From: Candidatus Roizmanbacteria bacterium CG_4_10_14_0_8_um_filter_33_9
Lineage (GTDB): Bacteria; Patescibacteriota; Microgenomatia; UBA1406; GWC2-37-13
DNA: 5,684 nt
Assembly (NCBI GenBank): GCA_002785065.1
Contig: PFLI01000114.1
Location: forward strand, 1 to 5,684
Reading direction: 5' to 3'
Position numbers and translations under genes: made by a program. The notes below the pieces were generated by a model. The model did not search any database. It was given only the letters and a program-made list of their open reading frames with translations, and had not been told where the DNA came from. Below, one piece after another: positions 1 to 4,946 of this stretch (its first letter is position 1; the number at the start of each line of letters is the position of its first letter).

Positions 1-918
1 GATAAAAAATTGGTCTTTAAAACCAAGGGTGGATATTATTTTCGCTATTACAATCAACCATTAGCTTCGAAACTAACACCCTTAAAAGTAGATTTAATTT
101 CAACTCTAACAAAAAGTTCTCTTTTTGAACATAAACAATTCGTTCAAGGATTGTTTGACTCTCAAGAAAATAAACAGATTCTTCGTTTGAATAAAAAAAT
201 TGGAAAGGAGTTTATTGATTGGTTAAGTAGTTATTTTCAAAGAAATAGTCAGACTGTTAAGATAAATATAAAAGGCAACTACTATTTACTATCCATTCAT
301 GATGGTAAAAATAGACTGGTTAAACCGCAACAAAAAAATCTTTGGCATATGCTTATCCAGGGCGATCAAACAGCTAAAAATAACTTAATCGAACAGTACC
401 AAAAATATGGGAAAAAGATAATCCACCAGTATTTTGGTCAACAAAAAAGCGAGTTCTGGAGCGAATTGCCAAGCCTTATGTATATTTGTATTTCCCAAGC
501 GCTTGATAAATATAAAGAAAAATATACTAATGATAAGCTTTTATCTCCATTTCTCAAATATCAAATTCTTGACTATTTCCGAGACTATTTCAAAACCAAT
601 TCATCCGTTTCCCCTACTACTTCTATAGACGAGGTATTTGAGGAAAAAAAGAGTATTGATGAGATCGTTGAAATTAATTGGGAAAATGAAAAAGTTCATC
701 AAGCGTTAAAAAAACTCGAGAAAAAAGATCGCCGGCTATATCTTGTGCTAGTTTTACGTTTTGGTCTGTATGACGGAAAAGAACACAGTCTAACCGACGA
801 TTTATCTAAGCGATTGTATGAACTTGGAGTCACTGAGCCAAAAAATAAAATCTTGACAAAATCCCAAACATACCAATTATTTCAAAAAGGGCTCAATGCT
901 CTAAAACAAAATTTCTAA
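1..918 (+). CDS. Divergent sigma-70-like protein with N-terminal extension (5' partial)
   Basis: The reading frame is open to the left edge (codons GAT AAA AAA precede a TTG at position 10), so the true start probably lies outside the window; no ribosome binding site is visible here. Counting from the TTG as residue 1, residues about 111-196 read like sigma region 2. They contain LIQGDQTAKNNLIEQY, then an acidic SELP segment, an ALDKY stretch and a YQILDYFRDYF stretch, in the positions of the family's core-binding and -10-recognition helices. A charged, low-complexity linker (about 200-225) follows. Residues about 229-302 resemble region 4, with ALKKLEKKDRR, LRFGLYDG and a C-terminal helix-turn-helix ending in GLNALKQ. 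The turn seems longer than usual. Residues 1-105 match nothing I recognise. The likely role is promoter recognition with RNA polymerase, as an alternative sigma factor or a sigma-like DNA-binding regulator. The family assignment is by motif pattern only. It is first in a four-gene + strand run. Confidence 0.62.
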   Translation, partial: DKKLVFKTKGGYYFRYYNQPLASKLTPLKVDLISTLTKSSLFEHKQFVQGLFDSQENKQILRLNKKIGKEFIDWLSSYFQRNSQTVKINIKGNYYLLSIHDGKNRLVKPQQKNLWHMLIQGDQTAKNNLIEQYQKYGKKIIHQYFGQQKSEFWSELPSLMYICISQALDKYKEKYTNDKLLSPFLKYQILDYFRDYFKTNSSVSPTTSIDEVFEEKKSIDEIVEINWENEKVHQALKKLEKKDRRLYLVLVLRFGLYDGKEHSLTDDLSKRLYELGVTEPKNKILTKSQTYQLFQKGLNALKQNF

Positions 919-952
919 AAACTACCTGTCCCTTATTAGTTTGTTAAACAGA

Positions 953-1105
953 ATGCGCTATCCGTGGGTTTGTTTATCGATTTGTGGAGTATGGCTAGCT
1001 ACCCTCATTGTGGCAAGCTTTAAGATTGTTGATTCAACTACGATTTATATATATACCACTATTACTACAATTGTATTATTTTCACTGGGTTTTTCAAGGA
1101 ACTAG
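953..1105 (+). CDS. Small two-helix membrane protein, paralogue of the one at 2590-2775
   Basis: This 50-codon frame starts MRYPWVCLSICGVWLAT and ends LFSLGFSRN. It has two hydrophobic stretches (about residues 4-21 and 28-47) around a short polar turn, so it is probably an integral membrane hairpin. It shares YPWV, WLAT at the same 11-residue offset, and a terminal GF with the 61-residue protein at 2590-2775. That similarity is the main reason to call so short a frame a gene. The ATG has no clear Shine-Dalgarno. The frame is open upstream to 905, and the upstream codons (SLLNR) resemble NLLNF of the paralogue. The real start may therefore be TTG at 941 or CTG at 926, the latter giving about 59 residues. 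It begins 34 nt after the sigma-like gene, and its last codons contain the ribosome binding site of the kinase gene, suggesting coupled translation. The function is unknown. Confidence 0.68.
   Translation: MRYPWVCLSICGVWLATLIVASFKIVDSTTIYIYTTITTIVLFSLGFSRN
1096..1100 (+). promoter_or_regulatory. Shine-Dalgarno (AAGGA) of the ABC1/UbiB kinase gene
   Basis: AAGGA lies 8 nt before the ATG at 1109 and fixes that start. It is embedded in the last codons of the upstream small membrane-protein gene (stop at 1103-1105). Ribosomes finishing that gene would clear or re-use the site, which points to translational coupling. Confidence 0.75.
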
Positions 1106-1108
1106 CAC

Positions 1109-2587
1109 ATGGAACGAATAATATCTCTTTTATTTATTTCAACAAAATTCTTTATTTTATTCTTAATGTCTTACCTACCTTTTAATACGGTTAACAAAAA
1201 ACACCTCCTAAAAAATTACTTAGAAGAAGCGGGCGGTTCATTTATTAAAATTGGACAGATAATTGCATTGCGAGTCAATATTCTCCCAAAGGAATACTCT
1301 ATTGAATTACTTGATCTTTTTGATCATGTAAAACCGTTTTCTTATAAAGAAGTTGAGATAATATACAAAAAAGAGTTTGGAACAACCCCAGATAAAATAT
1401 TCAAAGTTTTTGAAAAAATACCTTTTGCTTCTGCTTCTTTTGGTCAAGTTCACGCAGCTAAACTTACTAATGGAAAAATTGTTGCAGTTAAGGTTCAGCG
1501 ACCAGATATTCGCGAATTAGTTTATGCTGATTTTTTTGTTATTAAGTTGGTGATCGCTATATTAAGTATTTTTATCAAGATAGATGGTCTATCGTGGAGT
1601 AATTTTTTTAAAGAATTTAAACATTGGACGATTGAAGAATTAGATTATCATATTGAGGCGAATAACTCTCAAGAAATTTATGACAATGCCATTCATAGTA
1701 ACAATATTACTATTCCTAAAATATATCATAAATTATCAACTGATAATATACTAGTCCAGGATTATATTGATGGTGTACCACTAAGTCGAATATTGAAAGA
1801 AATAAGAAAGGGCAATATGGATATTGATAAGTTAGAAAAAATTGGTATTAATGTTAAGCTGGGCATTGAAAATCTGGTTCATGAAATGACCCGCCAGTAT
1901 TTTTTTGGCACCTCTTTTCATGCAGATCCGCATCCTGGAAACGTGTTGATTATGGACAAGGGTAAAATCGGACTTATTGATTTTGGAATTGTAGGAAATC
2001 CCGCCCCAAATAGATATGCTTTTAGGCATTTCTTAAAAGCTGCAGCACAAAATAAGTTTGAAGAAACTGGATATTATTTTATATCTTTTGCAGGTGAAGA
2101 ACTCGAAAGAATGATTACCAACGCATTTCCTACAAGTACAAAATATAATCACGTTGATAAAATTATGAAAATATTAGCAAAGGATTTTCAAAACAAAATG
2201 AATAAAACAGTGATGAAAATACGAGTTGACCTTACAGATATGAAAATTGACTATACTCTTATGATACTTCAAGTTTTAAAAACCGTTCAAAAATATAAGA
2301 TTAAATTACCAGATCAATTAATCTCTTTTCTGAGAGCTCTTAGCATCATTGGTTTCTTGGCAAAAGAACTCGATTCAAGTTTTTCTTTAACAAAACTTGT
2401 AAATAGTTTTTTTGAAAAGTACTCTGAAGAATCTTTCCCAACCCTCGACGTCACTTCTATACCTTACCGTCGTATGAGTCGGGAAGAGGCTCTTGAGAGA
2501 CTAAACAACTGGATTATCTACCTTATGGAAACAGAACCTGAACTATATCATTCAATTAGCGATTATGTTACAAATTACAAAAAATAA
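1109..2587 (+). CDS. ABC1/UbiB/ADCK-family atypical protein kinase-like protein
   Basis: This 492-residue protein carries all hallmark motifs of the ABC1/UbiB (ADCK, COQ8) family. It has the KxGQ motif (K47-Q50), the A-rich loop ASASFGQVHAA (107-117), the VAVK lysine (K128) and the family-specific ExD-x3-EAxN motif (E177, D179, E183, A184, N186). It also has the catalytic HADPHPGN (H271-N278) and the metal-binding DFG (291-293). It therefore looks active. Relatives are ATP-binding proteins that support quinone or isoprenoid lipid biology, but no quinone genes are seen nearby, so the substrate is unknown. Residues about 5-25 are strongly hydrophobic and could associate with the membrane, as could about 141-157. 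Unlike Escherichia coli UbiB, it ends in charged sequence (SDYVTNYKK) with no C-terminal pair of transmembrane helices. Small two-helix proteins flank it, 3 nt upstream and 2 nt downstream. The start is supported by AAGGA at 1096-1100. The symbol ubiB is withheld because the pathway is not shown. Confidence 0.93.
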   Translation: MERIISLLFISTKFFILFLMSYLPFNTVNKKHLLKNYLEEAGGSFIKIGQIIALRVNILPKEYSIELLDLFDHVKPFSYKEVEIIYKKEFGTTPDKIFKVFEKIPFASASFGQVHAAKLTNGKIVAVKVQRPDIRELVYADFFVIKLVIAILSIFIKIDGLSWSNFFKEFKHWTIEELDYHIEANNSQEIYDNAIHSNNITIPKIYHKLSTDNILVQDYIDGVPLSRILKEIRKGNMDIDKLEKIGINVKLGIENLVHEMTRQYFFGTSFHADPHPGNVLIMDKGKIGLIDFGIVGNPAPNRYAFRHFLKAAAQNKFEETGYYFISFAGEELERMITNAFPTSTKYNHVDKIMKILAKDFQNKMNKTVMKIRVDLTDMKIDYTLMILQVLKTVQKYKIKLPDQLISFLRALSIIGFLAKELDSSFSLTKLVNSFFEKYSEESFPTLDVTSIPYRRMSREEALERLNNWIIYLMETEPELYHSISDYVTNYKK

Positions 2588-2589
2588 AT

Positions 2590-2775
2590 ATGTTTGGAAA
2601 CTTATTAAATTTCTATACAAAATACCCTTGGGTCGCTATTGTAATCGTTATCCACTGGCTCGCTACAACATTTATGATTGTTACCAAGCCTGAAATCGAT
2701 ATCGCAACTGTTTTAGGTCTTTCATTTGTTGCGACAATTTTCTTTTCATACTCTGGGTTTAAAGTAGCAAAATAA
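2590..2775 (+). CDS. Small two-helix membrane protein downstream of the ABC1 kinase
   Basis: A 61-residue protein with two hydrophobic segments (about residues 12-31 and 38-57) separated by a short polar loop (VTKPEID). It is predicted to be a membrane hairpin with a short N-terminal amphipathic piece (MFGNLLNFYTK). It shares YPWV (12-15), WLAT (23-26) and a late GF (56-57) with the 50-residue protein encoded at 953-1105, and by hand roughly 15 of 47 positions match. The ATG begins 2 nt after the kinase stop codon and lacks a visible Shine-Dalgarno, so translation probably depends on ribosomes leaving the kinase gene. One possible role is a membrane partner or anchor for the kinase, which lacks the C-terminal helices of classical UbiB; this is inference. 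Its stop codon is only 2 nt from the stop of the convergent dCMP deaminase gene. I do not recognise the family. Confidence 0.78.
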   Translation: MFGNLLNFYTKYPWVAIVIVIHWLATTFMIVTKPEIDIATVLGLSFVATIFFSYSGFKVAK

Positions 2776-2777
2776 AG

Positions 2778-3254
2778 TTACAATTTGCGCACTATAACAT
2801 TTGCCTTTGAAAGAAGATCTATTCCTTTTGTGTCAACTCCCTCTGTGGTGTGGGGATGTTTATAAATTACTTCAGCAATTCCCGCATTGATAATTGCTTT
2901 TGCGCATTGGAGACAGGGGGCAATGGTACTATATAAAGTTGCACCTTTTGTGGAGGCGCCATGATAGGCCGACTGGAGAAGCGCATTTAATTCTGCGTGT
3001 ACACAAATGCACAGATCCTTTCGTTCATTTGTTTTTAAGATATTTGCATGACGATCTGAGCACCGTTTACATCCCCCGTCAACGCAGTTTTTTATCCCTG
3101 CTGGCGTACCGTTGTAACCTGTTGCAATGATGCGTTTTTCTTTAACAATAACTGCGCCAATTGAATTACGAATGCAGTTTGACCGCGCTTCTGCGCTTTG
3201 TGCAATTTGCATAAAATACTCATCCCAACTCAAACGTATTTGTGTTTTTGACAT
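2778..3254 (-). CDS. Deoxycytidylate (dCMP) deaminase, zinc-dependent
   Basis: The 158-residue protein is a cytidine/deoxycytidylate deaminase-fold enzyme of the dCMP deaminase (ComEB-like) type. It converts dCMP to dUMP, feeding thymidylate synthesis in the cytosol. The zinc and catalytic signature is complete, with HAE (H86, E88) and PCLQC (P113, C114, C117). The substrate-site segment IGAVIVKEKRIIATGYNGTP (32-51) is typical of dCMP rather than cytidine deaminases. Additional cysteines and a histidine (C57, C62, C65, H69, C82, C84) cluster before the HAE motif, as in family members with a second structural metal site; which of them bind metal is not certain. Length is normal for the family. 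The ATG has no Shine-Dalgarno (TTTTTAAATACA precedes it), but no better start exists. The upstream 128-nt spacer contains the large inverted repeat at 3292-3361. The 3' end is tail-to-tail with the kinase operon, 2 nt apart. Confidence 0.93.
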   Translation of the reverse strand: MSKTQIRLSWDEYFMQIAQSAEARSNCIRNSIGAVIVKEKRIIATGYNGTPAGIKNCVDGGCKRCSDRHANILKTNERKDLCICVHAELNALLQSAYHGASTKGATLYSTIAPCLQCAKAIINAGIAEVIYKHPHTTEGVDTKGIDLLSKANVIVRKL

Positions 3255-3291
3255 TGTATTTAAAAAGTGATTTAAAACTGATATTTATGGA

Positions 3292-3361
3292 GGTTGTGGA
3301 ATTTATTCGACTTGGGAAGCCCAAAGGGCGGAGCACCCGCCGGAAAATAAATTACACAACC
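3292..3361. repeat. 70-nt inverted repeat able to fold as a three-way junction
   Basis: The left arm 3292-3307 (GGTTGTGGAATTTATT) and right arm 3346-3361 (AATAAATTACACAACC) pair at 15 of 16 positions; the mismatch is 3299/3354. Between them sit two hairpins. TTGGG/CCCAA spans 3312-3316 and 3320-3324 with a 3-nt loop. GGCGG/CCGCC spans 3327-3331 and 3337-3341 with a 5-nt loop. The core is GC-rich in an AT-rich spacer. The element lies in the 128-nt gap between the adenosine-specific kinase stop (3383) and the dCMP deaminase start (3254), both on the - strand. No T-run follows the outer stem on either strand, so it is not an ordinary intrinsic terminator. It may be a REP-like or miniature palindromic element, a leader RNA structure, or an RNA processing site. 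No target-site duplication is evident. The structure is seen directly; the function is unknown. Confidence 0.72.
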
Positions 3362-3382
3362 AAACAACTAAAAAATATTAAG

Positions 3383-3865
3383 CTACAATTTATAACCAAT
3401 TTTTCTTAAGAATTCTTTCCTAACTTGTTTTGATTTATCATCTTCAACCCCAAACGGTGACTCTCCATCAATCACTCCTAATATTCCCCTTCCCTGCTTA
3501 GTCTCAGCAACGATAACCTGTGTTGGATTGGCAGTTGCACAATAAATATGAACAATTTCCGAAATCATTTTCAGTTTGTTCAACACATTTATCGGAAATA
3601 CATTTCTAAGAAAAATAAAAACAGAATGACCAGCACCAACTGTTTTTGCATTCTCTGAAGCTAGTATAATCATCTCTTTATCCGTACCTTCTGTTCGTAT
3701 CATCCTTGGACCTGAAGCCTCACAAAAAGCTATACCAAATTGAATACCAGGAGCACTTTCCACAAGCGCTTCATACACATCCTCAACTGTCTTAATAAAA
3801 TGTGATTGAGCTAAAATAAAATTAACGGTTTCCGGTTTTTGTATCTCAACAATATGCGTTTTCAT
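3383..3865 (-). CDS. Adenosine-specific kinase family protein (DUF355)
   Basis: The 160-residue protein matches the small adenosine-specific kinase (DUF355) family of archaea and some bacteria along its whole length. Recognisable blocks are FCEASGPRMIRTEG (47-60), GAGHSVFIF (77-85), FPINVLN (90-96), the strongly conserved ATANPTQVIVAET (110-122), GRGILGVIDG (125-134) and the C-terminal FLRKIGYKL. The family is annotated as phosphorylating adenosine, mainly from structural and limited biochemical work, so adenosine salvage to AMP is plausible but not proven here. The start is well supported. GGAG at 3873-3876 lies 7 nt before the ATG, inside the end of the upstream gene, and the ATG follows that gene's stop by 2 nt. 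The two are therefore an operon with coupled translation. A T6 stretch follows the stop, but no stem precedes it. Confidence 0.9.
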   Translation of the reverse strand: MKTHIVEIQKPETVNFILAQSHFIKTVEDVYEALVESAPGIQFGIAFCEASGPRMIRTEGTDKEMIILASENAKTVGAGHSVFIFLRNVFPINVLNKLKMISEIVHIYCATANPTQVIVAETKQGRGILGVIDGESPFGVEDDKSKQVRKEFLRKIGYKL

Positions 3866-3867
3866 AC

Positions 3868-4758
3868 TTATTCTCCACTCTCCACAGAACCTTCATTTTG
3901 AGATGGATTTTTGTCTGTTTGTTCCATAATTTTTTTTAACTCTTCCTGTAGTTTCTCATTATTAATCTGAGTCGTCTTATCTTGTTTGTCTGTGGGGACC
4001 TTATTCATAAGATCTCCAAATCCCGTGTTTATTTCTTTGATTGGTGAAGGAATAATGATGGTTACAGGTTTATAAGATAAAAGTGTTTCTGTTAATCCCC
4101 CTGTTTTGTCATCAACCTTCGTTTTACGAAGCAGATATTCTTTTGTATCTATATACATATACTGCTCCATTGTTTCTCCTGCAAACTCAGTAGTAACCTT
4201 ATATTTAATGCAGGTTAAATTTTCACATGGCTCTGTACCTACTTTTATATATTTTGTTTTATCTTCAATTTCTTTCATGTCCACTTTCATTCTTTTTCTA
4301 ATTTCGTCAAATGATGACATTGATTTTTCCTTACTAGTTTGCACTGCGGGATATTTCAACCATTTATTGTCAGTATAATCTTTCACATATGTTACTCCAT
4401 CAATCGTTATTATATTCGACTCCTCTTTTCCGTTTTTGACGGTAACAAAATGAAACTTCTCTTCTCCTGCCATTTCCCACATACTTTCTGACTTCTGACC
4501 TTTTGAATCAATAGAAGTTGATTTGCCGGAAAAACCCGCCTTTATAAAGTCTGCAGACGCTGCTTGATTCATATATCTACAAAGATCCGGATCATTTAAT
4601 TTACAGTTTGGATTAAGAGCCAAACCGCCCCCCCTATTAGCTGATCCCCCATTATTTGATTTTTTTTGAGTTAACATATAACCAGTTCCGCTGGCCAGAG
4701 CAACGACAGCAATAATTGCGATAATAACAATTGGAGCAAATCCTTTTTGGTGCTTCAT
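3868..4758 (-). CDS. Secreted, N-terminally membrane-anchored protein, possibly LolA/LppX-like fold
   Basis: A 296-residue exported protein. The N-terminus MKHQKGFAPIVIIAIIAVVA is basic and then a long hydrophobic segment (about residues 8-30). No lipobox cysteine or clear signal-peptidase site follows, so it likely stays as a membrane anchor with an extracytoplasmic domain. A Gly/Ser/Asn-rich linker (34-46) leads to a domain with a beta-rich look. The segments ITIDGVTYVKDYTDNKWLKYP (118-137), MYIDTKEYLLRKTKVDD (201-217) and VTIIIPSPIKEI (232-243) resemble the strand order of LolA/LppX-type lipid-binding folds; this is a weak, pattern-level suggestion. Two close cysteine pairs (C52/C60 and C178/C183) suit disulfides outside the cell. 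The tail from about 244 is polar, Lys/Gln/Asn-rich and probably disordered or coiled. No Shine-Dalgarno precedes the ATG. A promoter at 4786-4814 fits, and the gene is coupled to the downstream adenosine-specific kinase gene. Confidence 0.8.
   Translation of the reverse strand: MKHQKGFAPIVIIAIIAVVALASGTGYMLTQKKSNNGGSANRGGGLALNPNCKLNDPDLCRYMNQAASADFIKAGFSGKSTSIDSKGQKSESMWEMAGEEKFHFVTVKNGKEESNIITIDGVTYVKDYTDNKWLKYPAVQTSKEKSMSSFDEIRKRMKVDMKEIEDKTKYIKVGTEPCENLTCIKYKVTTEFAGETMEQYMYIDTKEYLLRKTKVDDKTGGLTETLLSYKPVTIIIPSPIKEINTGFGDLMNKVPTDKQDKTTQINNEKLQEELKKIMEQTDKNPSQNEGSVESGE
3873..3876 (-). promoter_or_regulatory. Shine-Dalgarno (GGAG) of the adenosine-specific kinase gene
   Basis: On the - strand, GGAG is followed by 7 nt and then the ATG at 3865. 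It sits in the final codons of the secreted-protein gene, whose stop is 2 nt before the ATG. It decides the start and implies coupled translation. Confidence 0.7.
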
Positions 4759-4785
4759 ATGATGTATTAATTAATAATCAAGTAC

Positions 4786-4814
4786 ATGGTAAATCTTTTT
4801 GCGAAGATTGTCAA
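4786..4814 (-). promoter_or_regulatory. Sigma-70-type promoter for the secreted protein / adenosine kinase operon
   Basis: On the - strand a perfect -35 hexamer TTGACA (4814-4809) is followed by a 17-nt spacer (4808-4792) and the -10 TACCAT (4791-4786), which matches 4 of 6 consensus positions. Transcription would start near 4779, giving a leader of about 20 nt before the ATG at 4758. The promoter starts 12 nt past the 3' end of tRNA-Pro. An inverted repeat, AATCTT (4792-4797) and AAGATT (4804-4809), fills the spacer and touches the -35 box. It could be an operator, though 6-nt arms in AT-rich DNA can arise by chance. Confidence 0.6.
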
Positions 4815-4826
4815 GAGAGTCTAATG

Positions 4827-4900
4827 TCGGGGCGGGCAGACTTGAACTGCCGACCTTTGGACCCCCAGCCCAACGTTCTAGCCATCTGAACTACGCCCCG
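4827..4900 (-). tRNA. tRNA-Pro (anticodon GGG)
   Basis: On the - strand the full cloverleaf is readable. The acceptor CGGGGCG (4900-4894) pairs with CGCCCCG (4834-4828). The D stem is GTTC/GAAC, the anticodon stem is TTGGG/TCCAA with one G-T pair, and the T stem is GGCAG/CTGCC with loop TTCAAGT. The anticodon loop is CTGGGGG (4868-4862), giving anticodon GGG at 4866-4864, which decodes CCC and CCU. C1-G72 with discriminator A73 (4827) is the normal bacterial identity set for proline tRNA. CCA is not encoded (CAT follows the discriminator), so a CCA-adding enzyme must finish it. Position 38 is G instead of the usual A, making a run of five G in the loop. It lies between guaA and the secreted-protein promoter. 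Confidence 0.95.
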
Positions 4901-4912
4901 AATTGTAGTTCT

Positions 4913-4918
4913 ATTGTA
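4913..4918 (-). promoter_or_regulatory. Possible -10 box (TACAAT) for tRNA-Pro
   Basis: TACAAT (5 of 6 consensus matches) on the - strand lies 12 nt before the tRNA 5' end, a suitable distance for a start just upstream of the mature tRNA. No convincing -35 hexamer is seen 16-18 nt further up (the best fit is near TGAACT). The region is AT-rich, so this is tentative; the tRNA may instead be co-transcribed with guaA. Confidence 0.3.
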
Positions 4919-4946
4919 TCAAAACTATATTATTACAGTTCATAAC

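Noticed and set aside
2560..2620. Frameshift that once joined the kinase and the downstream two-helix protein into one UbiB
   Set aside because: The downstream frame has its own ATG and N-terminal sequence, and a separate paralogue exists upstream of the kinase, so an independent gene fits better. The frames do differ, so an ancient split is not excluded.
2894..3130. Open frame on the + strand opposite the dCMP deaminase
   Set aside because: It lies wholly antisense to a strongly supported enzyme gene and its translation has no recognisable or membrane-like pattern. The same applies to open frames at 434-628, 1832-2029 and 4106-4378, which lie within real genes.
3255..3265. TACAAT next to the dCMP deaminase start as a promoter -10
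   Set aside because: It overlaps the start codon itself, which would leave no 5' end before the ATG, and no -35 partner is evident.
3255..3382. Intrinsic terminator for the adenosine-specific kinase gene
   Set aside because: The T6 stretch after the stop at 3383 has no GC stem before it on the - strand, and the large inverted repeat has no T-run after it on either strand.
4660..4758. Type IV pilin or lipoprotein identity for the secreted protein
   Set aside because: KGFAPIV before a hydrophobic stretch looks pilin-like, but the residue at +5 of a processed pilin is not Glu, and no lipobox cysteine is present.
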